Assembly: GCF_011397635.1 (NCBI RefSeq)
Contig: NC_064755.1
Location: forward strand, 38,112,059-38,176,058
DNA: 64,000 nt
Source of the DNA: Epinephelus fuscoguttatus
Lineage: Eukaryota > Chordata > Actinopteri > Perciformes > Serranidae
Direction of reading: 5' to 3'
Positions 45,475-59,500 of this stretch are shown piece by piece. The position numbers and the translations under genes were made by a program. Under the pieces are notes generated by a model. It was not told the DNA's origin, searched no databases, and saw nothing but the letters and a program-made list of their open reading frames with translations. Position 1 is the first letter of the stretch, and the number at the start of each line of letters is the position of its first letter.

Positions 45475-46910
45475 ATACTACTGAGTACTAGATACCGAAA
45501 TACTGCACCCCACAAATACTACTAAGTACTACATACTGAAATACTGTACTTCATAAATGCTACTGAATACTACATGCTGAAACACAGGTCCTCATAAATA
45601 CTACTGAGTACTAGATACCAAAATACTGCACCCCACAAATACTACTAAGTATTACATACTTAAATACTGTACTTCATAAATACTACTGAGTACTACACAC
45701 TGAGACACAGATTGTCACAATTACTACTGAGTACTACATGCTGAAACACAGGTCCTCACTAGTACTACTGAGTACTACATACTAAAAACACATGTCCTCA
45801 CAAGTACTACTGAGTACTACATACTAAAAACACATGTCCTTATAATTACAACTGAGTACTACATACTAAAAACACATGTCCTCACAAGTACTACTGAGTA
45901 CTACATACTAAAAACATGTCCTCACAAGTACTACTCAGTACTACATACTAAAAACACATGTCCTCACAAGTACTACTGAGTACTACATACTAAAAACACG
46001 TCCTCACAAGTACTATTTCAGTACTACATACTAAAAACACATGTCCTCACAAGTACTACTGAGTACTACATACTAAAAACACATGTCCTTATAATTACAA
46101 CTGAGTACTACATACTAAAAACACATGTCCTCACAAGTACTACTGAGTACTACATACTAAAAACATGTCCTCACAAGTACTACTCAGTACTACATACTAA
46201 AAACACATGTCCTCACAAGTACTACTGAGTACTACATACTAAAAACACGTCCTCACAAGTACTACTCAGTACTACATACTAAAAACACATGTCCTCACAA
46301 GTACTACTGAGTACTACATACTAAAAACACATGTCCTTATAATTACGACTGAGTACTACATACTAAAAACACGTCCTCACAAGTACTACTCAGTACTACA
46401 TACTAAAAACACATGTCCTCGCAAGTACTACTGAGTACTACATACTAATAACACATGTCCTTATAAATACGACTGAGTACTACATACTAAAAACACATGT
46501 CCTCATAAATACGACTGAGTACTACATACTAAAAACATGTCCTCACAAGTACTACTGAGTACTGCATACTAAAAACACATGTCCTCACAAGTACTACAGA
46601 GTACTACATACTAAAAACACATGTCCTCACAAGTACTACTGAGTACTACATACTAAAAACACGTCCTTATAATTACGACTGAGTACTACATAATAAAAAC
46701 ACATGTCCTCACAAGTACTACAGAGTACTACATACTAAAAACACATGTCCTCACAAGTACGACTGAGTACTTCATACTGAAATACTGCACTTCATAAATA
46801 CTATTGAGTACTAGATACTGAAACACAGGTTCTTACAAATAGTACTGAGTACTACATGCTGAAGTACTTATAAGTACCACATAGTGAAGTACTGCACCTC
46901 ATAAAGTACA
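45475..46910 (+). repeat. lamb4: ~43-bp minisatellite filling the lamb4 3' UTR
   Basis: Starting right after the stop codon, units of the type GTACTACTGAGTACTACATA then CTAAAAACACATGTCCTCAC repeat about 30 times. The first and last units are more diverged (ATACTGAAATACTGCAC). Most contain GTACT and AGTAC separated by four bases, able to pair as a small stem-loop. Confidence 0.93.
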
Positions 46911-47095
46911 CAGAAGTTCTGTGTATTTTCCTGAGAGAACGATGACTCAGACTGAATCTAATGAAAACAGTAGTTATACTTTTTTCACTTTTTATCTTGA
47001 ACTTTTAGAGATTTGTATGTTTTCATATATTTGTTGAAGTGATATGTTTTACATGTTGTATCTTTACAGATTATGCAAATACTTGACATTTATAC

Positions 47096-47101
47096 AATAA
47101 A
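47096..47101 (+). terminator. lamb4: lamb4 polyadenylation signal
   Basis: AATAAA in an AT-rich context (TATACAATAAAATACTG) about 1.6 kb after the stop and just past the minisatellite, followed by T-rich TGTGTCGTTTTACTG. It is the first canonical signal in the candidate 3' UTR outside the repeat that I noticed. Confidence 0.65.
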
Positions 47102-47439
47102 ATACTGTTTACTCTTCATCATACAGTTGTGTCGTTTTACTGATTCTTTGAAAGCTGGAAGAGTTTTCACTGCAGAAAATCATGACATCATTATCAAATC
47201 TATAAAATATGTATTCTAGATGTGTCAGTTTGAGCCTGTTTATACCTGATGGTGTTAACGTGTTTCAGACAGCTGAGACTCCTCACCTTCACACCTGGGT
47301 CTATAATGCAGCTCCCGCTGACCACTTGTGTTCAGTTTTCCTTACTGCCTGTCACGTATGCTAGAGGGTCAAAGGGGACAGTTATTACATCCACGTTCTT
47401 GCAATCTGCTTGCCAGTCATATTAGTGGGGGTGTCAGTA

Positions 47440-48680
47440 ATAATAATGATAATTATAATCTTTATTTATAAAGCGCCTTTCAAAACAGAGTTACAAAGTG
47501 CTTTACATGTCAATGAAAACAACTTTTTAAAAGAACTGATGAAAATACTCTAGTACATAAAAACTGAGGAAATAAAAGAGTTTAAATGAACTTAAAACTC
47601 AGTTAAAATCAGGAAAGGCCCTCTGATAAAAGTATGTTTCAAGAAGGGACTTAAAAGAGATCACTGATCTTTTTTTTTCTGAAGAGCCTTAAAAGTAATC
47701 AGTAAAATCTTAAAATCGTTTCTAAAACATTCTGGAGGCTAGTGTAAAGAGTTAAACGCCTGGCAGCTGACTTCTGCACAGTCTGGAGTCAGTAAATAGA
47801 TTTTAGATTCAGGCAAGAAAAGAGGCTGTTGTAATGATCCAGATGTGAAGAGATGAAGGTGTGTAAAATTGTCTCTGTGTCTTTAAAAGTTAAAATGGAT
47901 CGTATTTTGAAATATTTCTAAGATGATGATACACAGTTACACAAGCTTTGTGACATGCTGCTCAAAACTTAAATCACTGTCCTGATTTCTTGCAACAGGT
48001 TTGATATGATCTAATGGGGGACCAGACAAAGGCAGAATTTGTTGAGTAACGTGCTGGGGCCCGATGATAACAATCTCTATTTTGTCTGAGTTCAGTTGAA
48101 GAGAGTTTTTTGACATCCAGCTTTTAACATCAGTAAGGCAGCCACTAAGTGAACACATCATTCCAGGGTCTGTGGGGCAGGTACATCTGTGTATCATCAG
48201 CATAAAAATAAAAAGAGACACCATGTCTCTGAACAATGAGCCCAAGGGCAAGCATGTACAAGGAGAATAAAGCTGGTCCCAGGACTGACCCCTGAGGCAC
48301 ACCATACTGAAGAGAAGAAAAGGAGAAATGCTTGCTGACAGAGACACAAAAACTCCTGTTCATCAGATAAGATGAAAACCACTCCAAAGCTGTATCGGAT
48401 ATATATCATATCAAGATGGCTGGAAGACAGTGCTGTTTCTAAAAGTTCAAATAATTGGCTAAAACTGTTTAAAACTATCTTATGAAGGGTGAAGAGTATC
48501 AGAGTAAGTGCTATCGGGGCAATCGAGGCTCTAATTGACTCTATCAGTAAAAGATAAAAAAGTTTCACATTCAGCATCACTATCACACAGGACACGAAGA
48601 GGGGCTGGATTTATCAGCTGATCAACAGTCTAAAAACAAAAGGTACAGCTAGAGATGTTGCTCTCAGCACAACTCAACAC
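47440..48680 (-). mobile_element. L2-like LINE, reverse transcriptase part, degenerate
   Basis: The minus strand encodes RT phrases: [36 protein letters not shown], then a frameshift to LTDVKSWMSKNSLQLNSDKIE. YADD is the catalytic motif. The low-coordinate end has CTTTATTTATAAAGCGCCTT, a common 3' end of such LINEs. Frameshifts make it non-functional. It lies between lamb4 and lamb1. Confidence 0.8.
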
Positions 48681-49109
48681 ATCTCCTTCCATAGGGTAAA
48701 ACGCTGGACAGTCTCCCAACACTTCATCCATCTCGTCATAAGATGGGCATGTTACGTTGGAATTTCACTGGATGCGTGTCCGTTGTGGAATGACTGCGCT
48801 GGTTATCCGCTGCATGCTTCCCGTCCGTCAACAAGGACCCACGAGATTTTGTGAATTCACGCATAATCGCGAGATATAACAAGATGTAGTTTCTATAAAC
48901 AGAACCACAACCAGAGGAGTAGTAGGAAGACGCATCTGGTGGAATTTGGGGGTTATAGTCACCAAAACAACCAGCACATCCTGCGCTGACGATGTGGCAA
49001 GCAACAACCTCTGGGGCTGAAACATGAAGCCAATGCAGATGTGCCAAAAACTGCAGTTCCTCAAATGACCACCTGAGGCTGGCTCCAAGAACGAGCCAAT
49101 CCCCACAGA

Positions 49110-49510
49110 ACCCCATGTTAAAACATCCAACTTTAGAGCAGAAATGAACATGTTTACAGCCTGGTACAAAAAACATTTTTGGTCTCTATAGCTAACTTCA
49201 ATATTTATGACAATTGTACAGAGGGTGGATTCTTTTTTATAGCTCCCCCATTTACATTTAATAAAGGCTTAAAGTCACGCATTTATGAGGGTGAGGCCAC
49301 TTGAGTGACAGGTTGTCTACCAATAGTGTCCTTGGCTTCTCAACAAGAACCACACTCCACTCCTTCACAGCTCCACCCTTTTGTCCAAATTTGGTCACTT
49401 CTGGCTCCAAAAAACCAAGATGGCAACAGCCGAAATGCCAAACTTGAGGCTTCTGCAAACCAGTGGGTGACATCATGGTAGTTTCCTCCATTATTAATAC
49501 AGTCTACAAG
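49110..49510. mobile_element. Probable MITE-like interspersed repeat
   Basis: ACATGTTTACAGCCTGGTAC, TGGTCTCTATAGCTAACTTC and TTATTAATACAGTCTAC are phrases common to a widespread teleost repeat, as I recall. Ends are not defined. It directly abuts the next TIR element. Confidence 0.45.
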
Positions 49511-49514
49511 ATAT

Positions 49515-51314
49515 AGGCCCAATCCCAATTCCTATGTTAACCCTCAATCTTAATTCTCAAGCTCAACCCTCAATCTCACTAGCCCTCAAGACCAAGTGTT
49601 AAGGGCTATCTTCTGACTTTAAAATGGGACACCCCTCAAAGGCAAATATGTCTTAAGACTGTCGGGGGCAGCAATATGCCAAAACTCTGTCCAGTCTGTC
49701 AGTTCAAAGAAGAAGAAATATATGTCATCAGTAGTCGTCGATAAAAAGATATGATGAGGTTTTTTTTTTTACAAACACCTTATTTTAATTCTTGTACAAA
49801 ACAAGCAGTGACAGACATGAACAGAACAAACATGCCAGGGTTAAGAGAAAAGAAAAAGAATAAAATAAACAAATAAATAAATAAAGTTCAGCACCTCAAA
49901 CAATCAAATTGTTTACATATTTTCAAAATTTATTCTTATGAATATGGAATTTTACTAAGATAATAGATTAATGATAGAGAATTGTTTTTGTTTTGAAATG
50001 CTGACATCATAAAATCCAAACAGCATATCTTTGTACAGTAGTGAAAATAGAACATAAATGTTGCAACGAATATGCTCGACAAAATCTGTGACAGTATAGG
50101 GGCTGCTCCAAAACAAATGTACAGTTACCAAACTCGACAACGCCATCTGCAGCTGTGCTGATTTCATATTGAAACAGAATGCTTGATCACTAGGGGAACA
50201 CTTGCCGTTGTGACTGAGAATTATGCTATGAATGTGAACAGTTCACAAGTTACAAATTACTCACTCCCATAGTTTTTTTGGAGCCTGCTTGCTTTTTGTA
50301 AACTTGTCTTCATTGGTGGCCCTGAAATGAATCAGGGCTTGTGTTTTGTCTGGTGGCCCTGAAATGGAACAAAGACAACAACATTACTTTGCTATTATTT
50401 TTTTTTTTGGGCTACCTGTCAGATATTCGTTAAGTTACTAGTTTTGTTTCATGCAGTATTGCAAGTATTATCACAATGAATACTGTAGTCAGCATCCAGC
50501 AGAACTGGTGAGGCTGTTTACACAGTCACACAAGTGTTATCTGGTGACTTTCATCCACGTTAACGTTTCACTCTTTGTGTTATAAGTTGATATTCAACCA
50601 AATAACCTGTACCACAACAACCGATGTAACTTATTCAGCGGAAAGTCACCAGATAATACGATCACTAACGTTAACCTGCAGCTGTAACGTTACCAGCTGC
50701 AGACTCTGCGACTACAGGAGATGACACCGTCCGGTCATGTTACAAAAATGTTGATGCAAACATTTCACGTATATTAAAACAACTTAACAACTACATTAAC
50801 ACTAAAAAAAATTACTTTTTGTAACTGAATGACAGCATACTCAGTTATCAGAGAACCGGGGTTACGTGCGGCGGGGCAGGCAAGCCCTCGCCCGTGACCA
50901 AAAATATGTTTGCCCTAACCCCAACTCTTACGCTACAAAGAGGTCTATAGTCCATAAAATGACGTTAAACTAAGATAATGCAATGGTTATCATAATTTTA
51001 AAACAACTATTAACGAGGAAAATGCTCACACTGATAACTCTGCATCCTTACGCTTGTCGCCGCCATCTTGCATTGACTAAATCGTCTGTGCTCGGCTGGG
51101 TTCGGCTGAGCTCGGCAGATGATACGCAAAGGATTCTGGGATAGCACTTATTGCCAAGGGTGGTCCTGGAAAATCTTAAAAGTGAGGGCCATACAGCCCT
51201 TATTCTTGACCCTCAACTCAACACTCTGAGAATCGGGACAGCACTAGCACTAGCACTTTGCGGGAGCACGGATTTTTGAAACTGAGGGTTAAGATAGGAA
51301 TTGGGATTGAGCCT
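49515..51314. mobile_element. 1.8-kb TIR element, superfamily unknown
   Basis: The left end AGGCCCAATCCCAATTCCTA is mirrored at the right (TAGGAATTGGGATTGAGCCT), and pairing continues through TTAACCCTCA, for about 31 bp of TIR. No open frame of note inside. No convincing target duplication, so I leave the superfamily open. Confidence 0.8.
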
Positions 51315-51583
51315 TAGTCCTTGTTGGGGATGCATCAGAACACATTAGCATTTACATGTCAAAGCATATGTGGTCAAATGTGTTTCAGATGTCCTCAGTA
51401 AGTGGTTTGAGTGATCAGACCACTGCGAGAGTTGGTGGAGGCTTACACTTGTACTTGTGTATCCGCTTGTGATTCCATCGGCTGAGACGCACTTCAAAAC
51501 CAAGTGTGAACTTGGTCTATAAATGTGTGTGTTCTCCTGAAACAGATTCAACTGCTTAAACATTTTATTGGTGTGACGCTTCC

Positions 51584-51647
51584 TGTGTGTGTGTGTGTGT
51601 ATGTGTGTCTGTGTCTGTGTCTGTGTGTGTTTGTGTGTGTGTGTGTG
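51584..51647. repeat. (TG)n microsatellite, interrupted
   Basis: TG dinucleotides with CTG and TTG interruptions. Confidence 0.9.
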
Positions 51648-51855
51648 ACACTACTAGTGTGAGTGTGTTCAAGCTGTTTCCATTCAGTTGTTAATGTTTA
51701 TCCTCAGACAGATGAGCTCTTCACTGATTGGCTGTGAGCTCCTCTTTGCAGGCTGCCACACGTTCACAGTCATTACCCACAATGCACCAGGGCACACAGT
51801 CCTGAATGAGCCTTCAGATGTTCAGGTGGGGGGTCAGATTCCTGCCCTCCCCCCC

Positions 51856-51856
<1 letters not shown>

Positions 51857-51920
<64 letters not shown>
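51857..51920. repeat. (CA)n microsatellite
   Basis: About 32 uninterrupted CA repeats, followed within 60 bp by a TG-rich stretch (51961-51994), so the DNA could fold back. Confidence 0.95.
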
Positions 51921-51922
<2 letters not shown>

Positions 51923-52589
51923 CCTTTGTTGTTGCAGGTGAGGTTTAACTTTGGGGGAGGAGTGTGTGTTTGTGAGTGTGGTGTGTGTGTGTGGTTGGGG
52001 GGGAGTTAAGGAATGTCTTTTGTCTGTAGAGCCCTGAGGGGAGAAGAGGTGGGGGGGCATCAGAACAAGTCTCTGTATAATTTTACACACAAAAAAAATT
52101 ATAAAGCCACAGCAGAGCACTGACTTCACTGTCTGACTCTATCACATTACATGTCAACACATGAGGCCAGAAGTATGTGGACAGTTGCATGTGTTTTCTC
52201 AGTGTCTGAGCTCAGGCTTCAAACAACAGGTTTTCAGTGGAAGTTCTGAATAGTGTTTTACATAAATGATTTAATGTATATTATGTTTTATTGTGGATTA
52301 GCTGTCTGCTGTGACATGAGCATGTCTCTTCACTGGAACAAAGACACCAGACCCAGAAACACAGCCTGAAACCTGCAGAGAGCGTCCACATACTTACAGT
52401 GTGGATCAAAGAACAAGACAGTAAAGCCCTTAACAGGAGGGCAGAGTCAGACAGGAAGTCATGTGAGATTGTTTTCAGAATAAAAGCATCAGACTGAACT
52501 CAGGCAAAAACAAGTGAATTTTTTTCCTTGTTTGGTAATATGATATTATATCATATCGTTAATCTCTAAGTATTTTTTATATTTTGACT

Positions 52590-53640
52590 ATATGCTGTAG
52601 GAATTGGTCATGACATATAATACATGATATATACAACATATAACATGAAACCTACAATATAAAGATACAACACAGACATGAGACATACAATGTAAAGAGA
52701 ATATATACAAACATATATACATGACACATAGAATACAAGACATAAAACATAAAATATAAAGACAGAATATAAACAATTTAAGACATAGATACAATATGAC
52801 ATGATAAATATAAGACATAACCTACATAAGGACACAGTATAAAGATACAATATAAGACATAACATGTACCATATATAGACATGATGTTTACAGTACTCTA
52901 CAGAATATATAGAACAAAAGACATAATATATCATATTTGAAAAGCATGACCTTACTTATACAAATTTAAGACATTATTTATACAACATAAGACTAAATAT
53001 ATACAATATGAGACAGAATATATGTGATTCAAGACATAAATACGATATAACATATGCAATTTATGACATAATAAATAAAATACATATGATGTAACATACA
53101 CAACATAAGGATATAATATAGAATATACAATATAAGACATAATATATACAACATATAGACATAATAATACACAATATAATGTATACAGTATAAGACATAC
53201 TATATAATATATGCAATATATGACCTTACTTAGAATTTAGGACATTATATTTCAAATATAAAATAATAGTTATACAATATGAGACAAAAATATGTAACAT
53301 ATACTACATACAACATAATATATACAATATGAGACATAATATATAACATATATAATATATAATATACGACAGAATATTTACAATAACAGAAAACTATATC
53401 ATATGTGCAATATAAGACATACTATATTACATATACTATATACAGCATAATATATACAGTATAAGACATTACATGTAAAATATACTATATGCGACAGAAT
53501 ATAAACAGAGGACAAATTACATTATTTATACAATGTAAGACATAATCTATAATATGTTGGACAGAATATATACTACATTGTAATATATCTAATATAAAGA
53601 GAAAATAGACACAATATTAAATCATTCTTTATGATATCAA
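52590..53640. repeat. ~1-kb AT-rich repeat (ATATACAATATAAGACATA type)
   Basis: Irregular repetition of TATACAATATAAGACATAAT-like phrases at roughly 20-bp spacing. Only the open-frame artefacts are long. It ends about 350 bp before the lamb1 start codon. Confidence 0.85.
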
Positions 53641-53699
53641 TATGTTGCAGTTACCGTTAATTCGCCGGTATATTTGTGTTTATTGTGTCACAGCTGCCG

Positions 53700-53991
53700 G
53701 TGAATAAACAAACATGTGACCCAGATTTATTTTGACAGTCAGCCGGGATGTGTGGTCCTGAGGTGGAGGTGCCGGTGATCGGAGGAGGTGGAGTCTGAGG
53801 AGGTCTGAGGAGCTCTGCAGGAGATCTGAGAGGAGGGTCACACAGTCTGGGGGTTTTCAAGTTTCTGAGGGACTCTACAGTCGGGAGCTGTGAGGAGACT
53901 GAAGAGTCGAGGTCGGCTGGAAGTTTTGGTGGATTTCCAGGTTTCAGCATTTTTTTTTTCCCCTTTGAGGATCAGAGCGGAGATCAGCAGC
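53700..53991 (+). promoter_or_regulatory. lamb1: Likely lamb1 5' UTR/promoter-proximal region
   Basis: GC content rises sharply after the AT-rich repeat, with GGAGGAGGTGGAGTCTGAGG-type G-rich sequence just before the ATG. The ATG context (CAGCATG) is acceptable. Transcription start and motifs are not resolved. Confidence 0.4.
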
Positions 53992-56471
53992 ATGTTGGGG
54001 CTTCAGCTCACGGTGCTGCTGGGTGAGTTTCAACTGCTACTACTGAAATACTTCAACACTGGGATACATAAGTTAACTTATTTAATGAACTACCAGAGAG
54101 TCAAACAGCTGAAAATGTGGATTTCTTCTGTTAATCAGCTGCATCACATTAAAGTTTAGTCAAACATCTGAATCTGATTCCTGATCAGATTTTATTTGAG
54201 TAGCAGAGTAAAAAAAAATCTATCTCTACTTTTCTGTGTTTAAACTTTATTTTGGATTTTAACAACATGGTCAATAATCTTCAGTGACTTTAATTAATGT
54301 CTGAATATTTGAGGCTCATTATATAAACTGTGAAACATCTGAGTCTAAGCTGAACTGATGAGTGCAGCCTGCAGCTGTGTAATAATCGATTAATCGTTCA
54401 AAACAGTGAAATCTTATCAGAGTTCAGTCTGTTTGATGAGTTCACAGTCACTGTGATTAAAACACACCATGGAATCTGGGATCAGTCTGTTTGATGTGGA
54501 GATGAGTTCACAGACACTGTGATTTAAACCGCAGTGAAATCTGATCTGAGATCAGTCTGATGACTTCACAGACACTGTCTGATTAAAACACAGCAGCGAA
54601 ATCTGATCACCGTTTGTTTTCTTCATTTCTGTTAAATAAGTAAATGATGGATGACTTGAGAAAATCTCATGGAGCCTAAGGATATCAAAGTCTAACACTG
54701 ATCCAGGATCTGCTGATCTTATTAAAACAGAACATTATATTAACTGAGGGACTCTGAAAAGGATTAAAATATTCCACCATTGACAATCTAAATCATGATT
54801 TTAATTGTTTATGAACATGTTGATAATTTTCATGATTAACTGATTCATTGTTTGGTCCATAAAATAACTGTAACACAGTCAAGTCTCGCTTGTAAAAGAG
54901 ATTTTCAATCTCAGTGGGACTTCCCTGGTTTAATGCAGGTTAAATAAAAAAATTAAAATTAAAGAAAAAAAAATCCATTTTAAGTTTCTCTTTACTTTGA
55001 TAGATAATATAGTATTCAATGTCATATTTGATATAAGAAGCTGGAGATAGACACGTACTCTTAAATTTACAGACCAGTTTCCTCACTTCCACAGTTCTCT
55101 AAAATACTGGAAAAGGTAATCCATAAAATATGAGATGAATTTATCACAACACATAATGTACTCTAGAGCTAACAGGACAACCTCATTTGCACTCATGGAA
55201 TTTTAAGAAGGAAATAACAGCTGCAATAGTAAATAAGAATATGCAGTAGAAATAGATCCCTATAAAGCACAGATAAGATATGGAGTTAGAGGTAGCACTC
55301 TCTGCTGGAGACTGTGGGGGGTTCCCCAGGGCTCAGTACTGGGACCATTGTTTATTTGTGCATAAATGATTTATGGGAGATTTCTAAAACACTAAAAATG
55401 AAATTATTCGCAGATGATACAATTTTATGTTGTTGTGGTAAGAATTTAGAACAACCTGTGGATACAGTGGAAAAAAGAGGGCTTAAGAGTTGGTTTGATT
55501 CTAATAAACTAACAATTAGGGTTGAGCCAAATACTCGGATGAAACGAGTATTCAGTACAGATGATGTACCTTTTTTACCTACAAGTATCATACAGATAAA
55601 ATGTGTCATGTACTCGTGATAAATCCTCATTTGGGTTGCTATGTTCAGTCTGTTACTCTTGTGATGAAAAATGATCTGAAGCTCAATTCTGAGGCACGTC
55701 TGTAAATACTTTTCTCATAAATTATAAATATTGCAACTTCTGATCAATCCATATAAATTTCATGCTTAAAATTACAACTTCAGATTAAGCCCAACCGACT
55801 TACATCATAAACTTTGCCCATTCAGAGTACAGATACAGATAATTTAGTTGGCTGAATACAGACACAAATAATCATGTACTCACTCATCCCTACTAACACT
55901 GAATTTAAATAAAACAATTATTTTCAATTTTTGGGATCATTTAACTTAAATAGGAACCTCATGATAAGTAAAGTATGAACTGAAAGTGTTCTTATCAATC
56001 TGTTTAATTCTGGTTCAGTCTGACTAACTCCTTAAAGACTTTCACAATAAGTGCCTCTTCTCTCAGCTCTGCAGGTGTTTACCTGCGCTCAGGAGGGCGG
56101 GACCTCAGCAGGAGGGGCCCCGGATGATGTCAGCCTCCCGGAGTTCAGTGATATGTGCACAGAGGGCAGTTGTTACCCAGCAACAGGAGACCTTCTGATT
56201 GGCCGAGCCCACCAACTGTCATCCACTTCCACCTGTGGACTGAACCGACCTGAACCGTTCTGCATCGTCAGCCATCTGCAGGTAAACAACACCTGAACAA
56301 CACGACCTACAGGTAAACAGAACACCTGTACACAATGTCTGATTCAGAGTCTGGTCCGCAGTGAGAGCTCGACAGAAGAGGAGGGACAGCTGAGAACTTA
56401 GGAACTAGACTGACTGAAGCAGCAACAAAAAATTTGCTGAAGGAAATGATCTGTTCAAAGTGACAGTTTTA

Positions 56472-56508
<37 letters not shown>

Positions 56509-59500
56509 TACATACACATATCATACATATGATCCATGCAGGAGTGATAGGGGACATACCTTCCACCTGTCCATCTGTTGTCTGTACAAGGGGAAGCATA
56601 AACAGGGGCATAACGCCAAATCCTGGGCCCTATGCATCAACAGTCTCAGTGGGCCCCCTGTCATTCCTCTCTTGATCCATGTCTCTCTCACACACCTTTA
56701 AAAAGTCACTTGGATTTCTTTCACTTTCCTTTATTTCCTTTCTTTTTTAAACCCCGATTTCCCTTTGTTGGGGAAAGACAAGACCTTATACGTTGGTGCT
56801 CCTGCATAAGCAGTCACTCAGCTCGAGCTGCGTTCAGAGACTACAAACCTTAACAATGTTGTGCCTTTAAGGGACTGTTAATTACTTATCAGAGGACGGG
56901 GGTGGATGGGGTGGGACTTCCTTTTTTTTACTCTCCCTCAAGCTACAAATATTTCTCCGGGAGGCTCCCTGAGTGACGGGAGGAAATGCATGATGTTCCG
57001 TCCACCATAAATTAGTTAATTCGATTTTTGAAACATACCTCTTGATGTTTGAAAGTTAAAAGATAAAGACGAAATCCTGTAGTTAAAAAAAGCCTTGGAT
57101 TTTCACTCTCGTCATGCGTGCTTGTTAGTTTGTGTAAGTGGTTTTGGCCAAATTTTAAGTGAGAAGAAGAGTAGAGTAAGGTGATTTTAAATAAAAATCA
57201 TTATTTTTCATGTTTTTCATCTGACAGAAGCGTGCCTTGCACTTGTTGTGTCCAAGGACTGTTAGGAATCTGAAAATCCACAAGTAATTTCTGTGTTTAC
57301 AGTTTCTCACTGTGATAAATGGTGTAGTTTTGGCAATTTTCAAAGAAAACATGTTTTCTTTAAAAATTTGTGGTAAAATAAACACAAAATAAAACAATTT
57401 AAAGTTATATGACCTTCCCCTAAGCCAAAATAAAAAAAACATATTCCCTTCCACAGTGTTGAAAAAAATAATTGACATGCATCCCCCTTTTTTTTTTACC
57501 ACCCCCTCATAAGTAATTCCACTGTTTTTTATACAAAGTTCAGTCTTTCTACCAGTTCATTCAGCCAATTTTCAATTTTAGTTGTAGCACAAATTAATTA
57601 GGGGAAAAAAATGAACTGGGTAATCCGTCTCATTTTCCTCCCACTACAACAACCCTGCAGGGCAAACAGAATAGGACCAAAGACAGAGCCCTGTGGAACA
57701 CCACAGAACAGAGTTTGAGATGAAGAGAGGAGAACCATGACTGTCCATAAGGACACAAGCTGCACTGAGATCCATCGGAACCAGAACAAAACAGCCTGCT
57801 GCAGCCAGAGAGATCAGAGAGACTCTGAGAACAATGTCCAATACAGATCTGTACACACGACATCTATTGCATATCTGTCCGTCCTGGAAGAGGGATCTCT
57901 CCTCAGTTGCTCTTCCTGAACTTTCTGCCATTTTTTTCTCCCATTAAAGGGTTTTTTGGCGAGTATTTCCTTATCAGCTGTGAGGGTCCAAGGACAGAAG
58001 GATGTCCTTTACTGTAAAACAAGGAAATTGTGATTTTGAACTTTATAAATAAAATTGAAATTGAATTGAGTCACTTTTCAAAGACTTTGGCTGTCAACGG
58101 CAACTTGGAGATCCTTTAGAGAGAGTCGAAAAAGAAGAAGAAGAAGAAGACAATGTGATTCTTTAAGAAAAGTTTGACTGACAGCTTCACCACACACAAA
58201 CACAGTCTGTCTGAACCATGACTAACTCCTGCAATGTTTCTGTTTCTACTTCTGTCTGATTGGACGGTCAGTGTGTTTGGTTAAAGTGTGTGTGTGTGCG
58301 TGTGTGTGTGTGTGTTTCTGTTGATTGGACGGTCAGTGTGTTTAGTTAAAGTGTGTGTGTGTGTTTGACACAGTCTGCAGTGTTTCCTGTGTAAAGCGAC
58401 CTCCCTAAAAGGAAACACTGAGCTGTGACAGCAGGCTGATGTTTGTCCAGATGTTTCTTTGGAGAACACACAGACCACTTCAAAGATCAAAATGAAGCTG
58501 TCCAATCAAATTAAGAGTTTAGTTTATTTCAGTTCAGACTAAACACACATATTAATTAACCCTTTCAAAGACACAGCTGCAGACTGATTCCACCGATTCA
58601 TGCTTTGATCCGACTGGGCTGCAGCATGAAGGTCTTTCTGACCAACAGAAGAAGAAAACAGGGAACTTTTCCTCTTATCTCCACTGTCCGAGACCAGAGA
58701 GGAATGTGAGGAATTCACCTCATTATTAACCCTTAACTCCCCTGCCTGTCTGTCTTTCATTAACCAGGAGGAGAAGAAGTGTTTTGTGTGTGACTCTTCA
58801 ACGCCGTATGACGAGCTGAGCGAACAGATGAGCGGCCATCGCATTGAGAACGTCGTCACCACATTCGCTCCAAACAGATTAAAGACCTGGTGGCAGTCTG
58901 AGAATGGTGAGAACACACACATGTCACAGGTCACAGATCACAGGTCTCAGGTTTCAGGTCAGAGGTCGCAGGTCAGAGTCCCTCTCAGAGTCAGTCCAAC
59001 ATGTTGCTGCATGTTCAACCTCAGTGTAATTAACTGATTACAGATCAGCTGACATTAATGAAACATCTGGTCAGAGAGCAATACCCCTTTTAGTCCCGTT
59101 GGTTCCAGGAACTCAATGTCTTGTTTGTGTTTCCACATGAGGAAGTGTGAAGGTCAGACAGATCAAATAGATTAACACATAAAATGAAAGTTAACAGACT
59201 GTTGAAGATGTTTGATGTGATGAAAACTGAAACTCCACAGTGTGATTGAAGTTTTTGATTTTTAATTCATGCTGCGTTCACGTCGTTTGGACTGAAATTT
59301 TGAGAAACACATTCAGCCTCCTGGTAGTAATTTAGAGTTGAGACATCAGGACATGATTTCTGCCAGTCGATGAAGAAAACAACCAACAGTCAGATCTAAA
59401 GACGATCACGAACTGCTCTGTGTGTGATTAAATATGCGACTGCAGGGCTGGCAGTAATCATGTGTGAACACAGTCTGAATAACAGGAGGGTTTTATATTT

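Noticed and set aside
53657..53950. 97-codon minus-strand frame just upstream of lamb1
   Set aside because: It overlaps the G-rich 5' UTR of lamb1, is low complexity (Pro/Ser/Leu) and has no recognisable domain.
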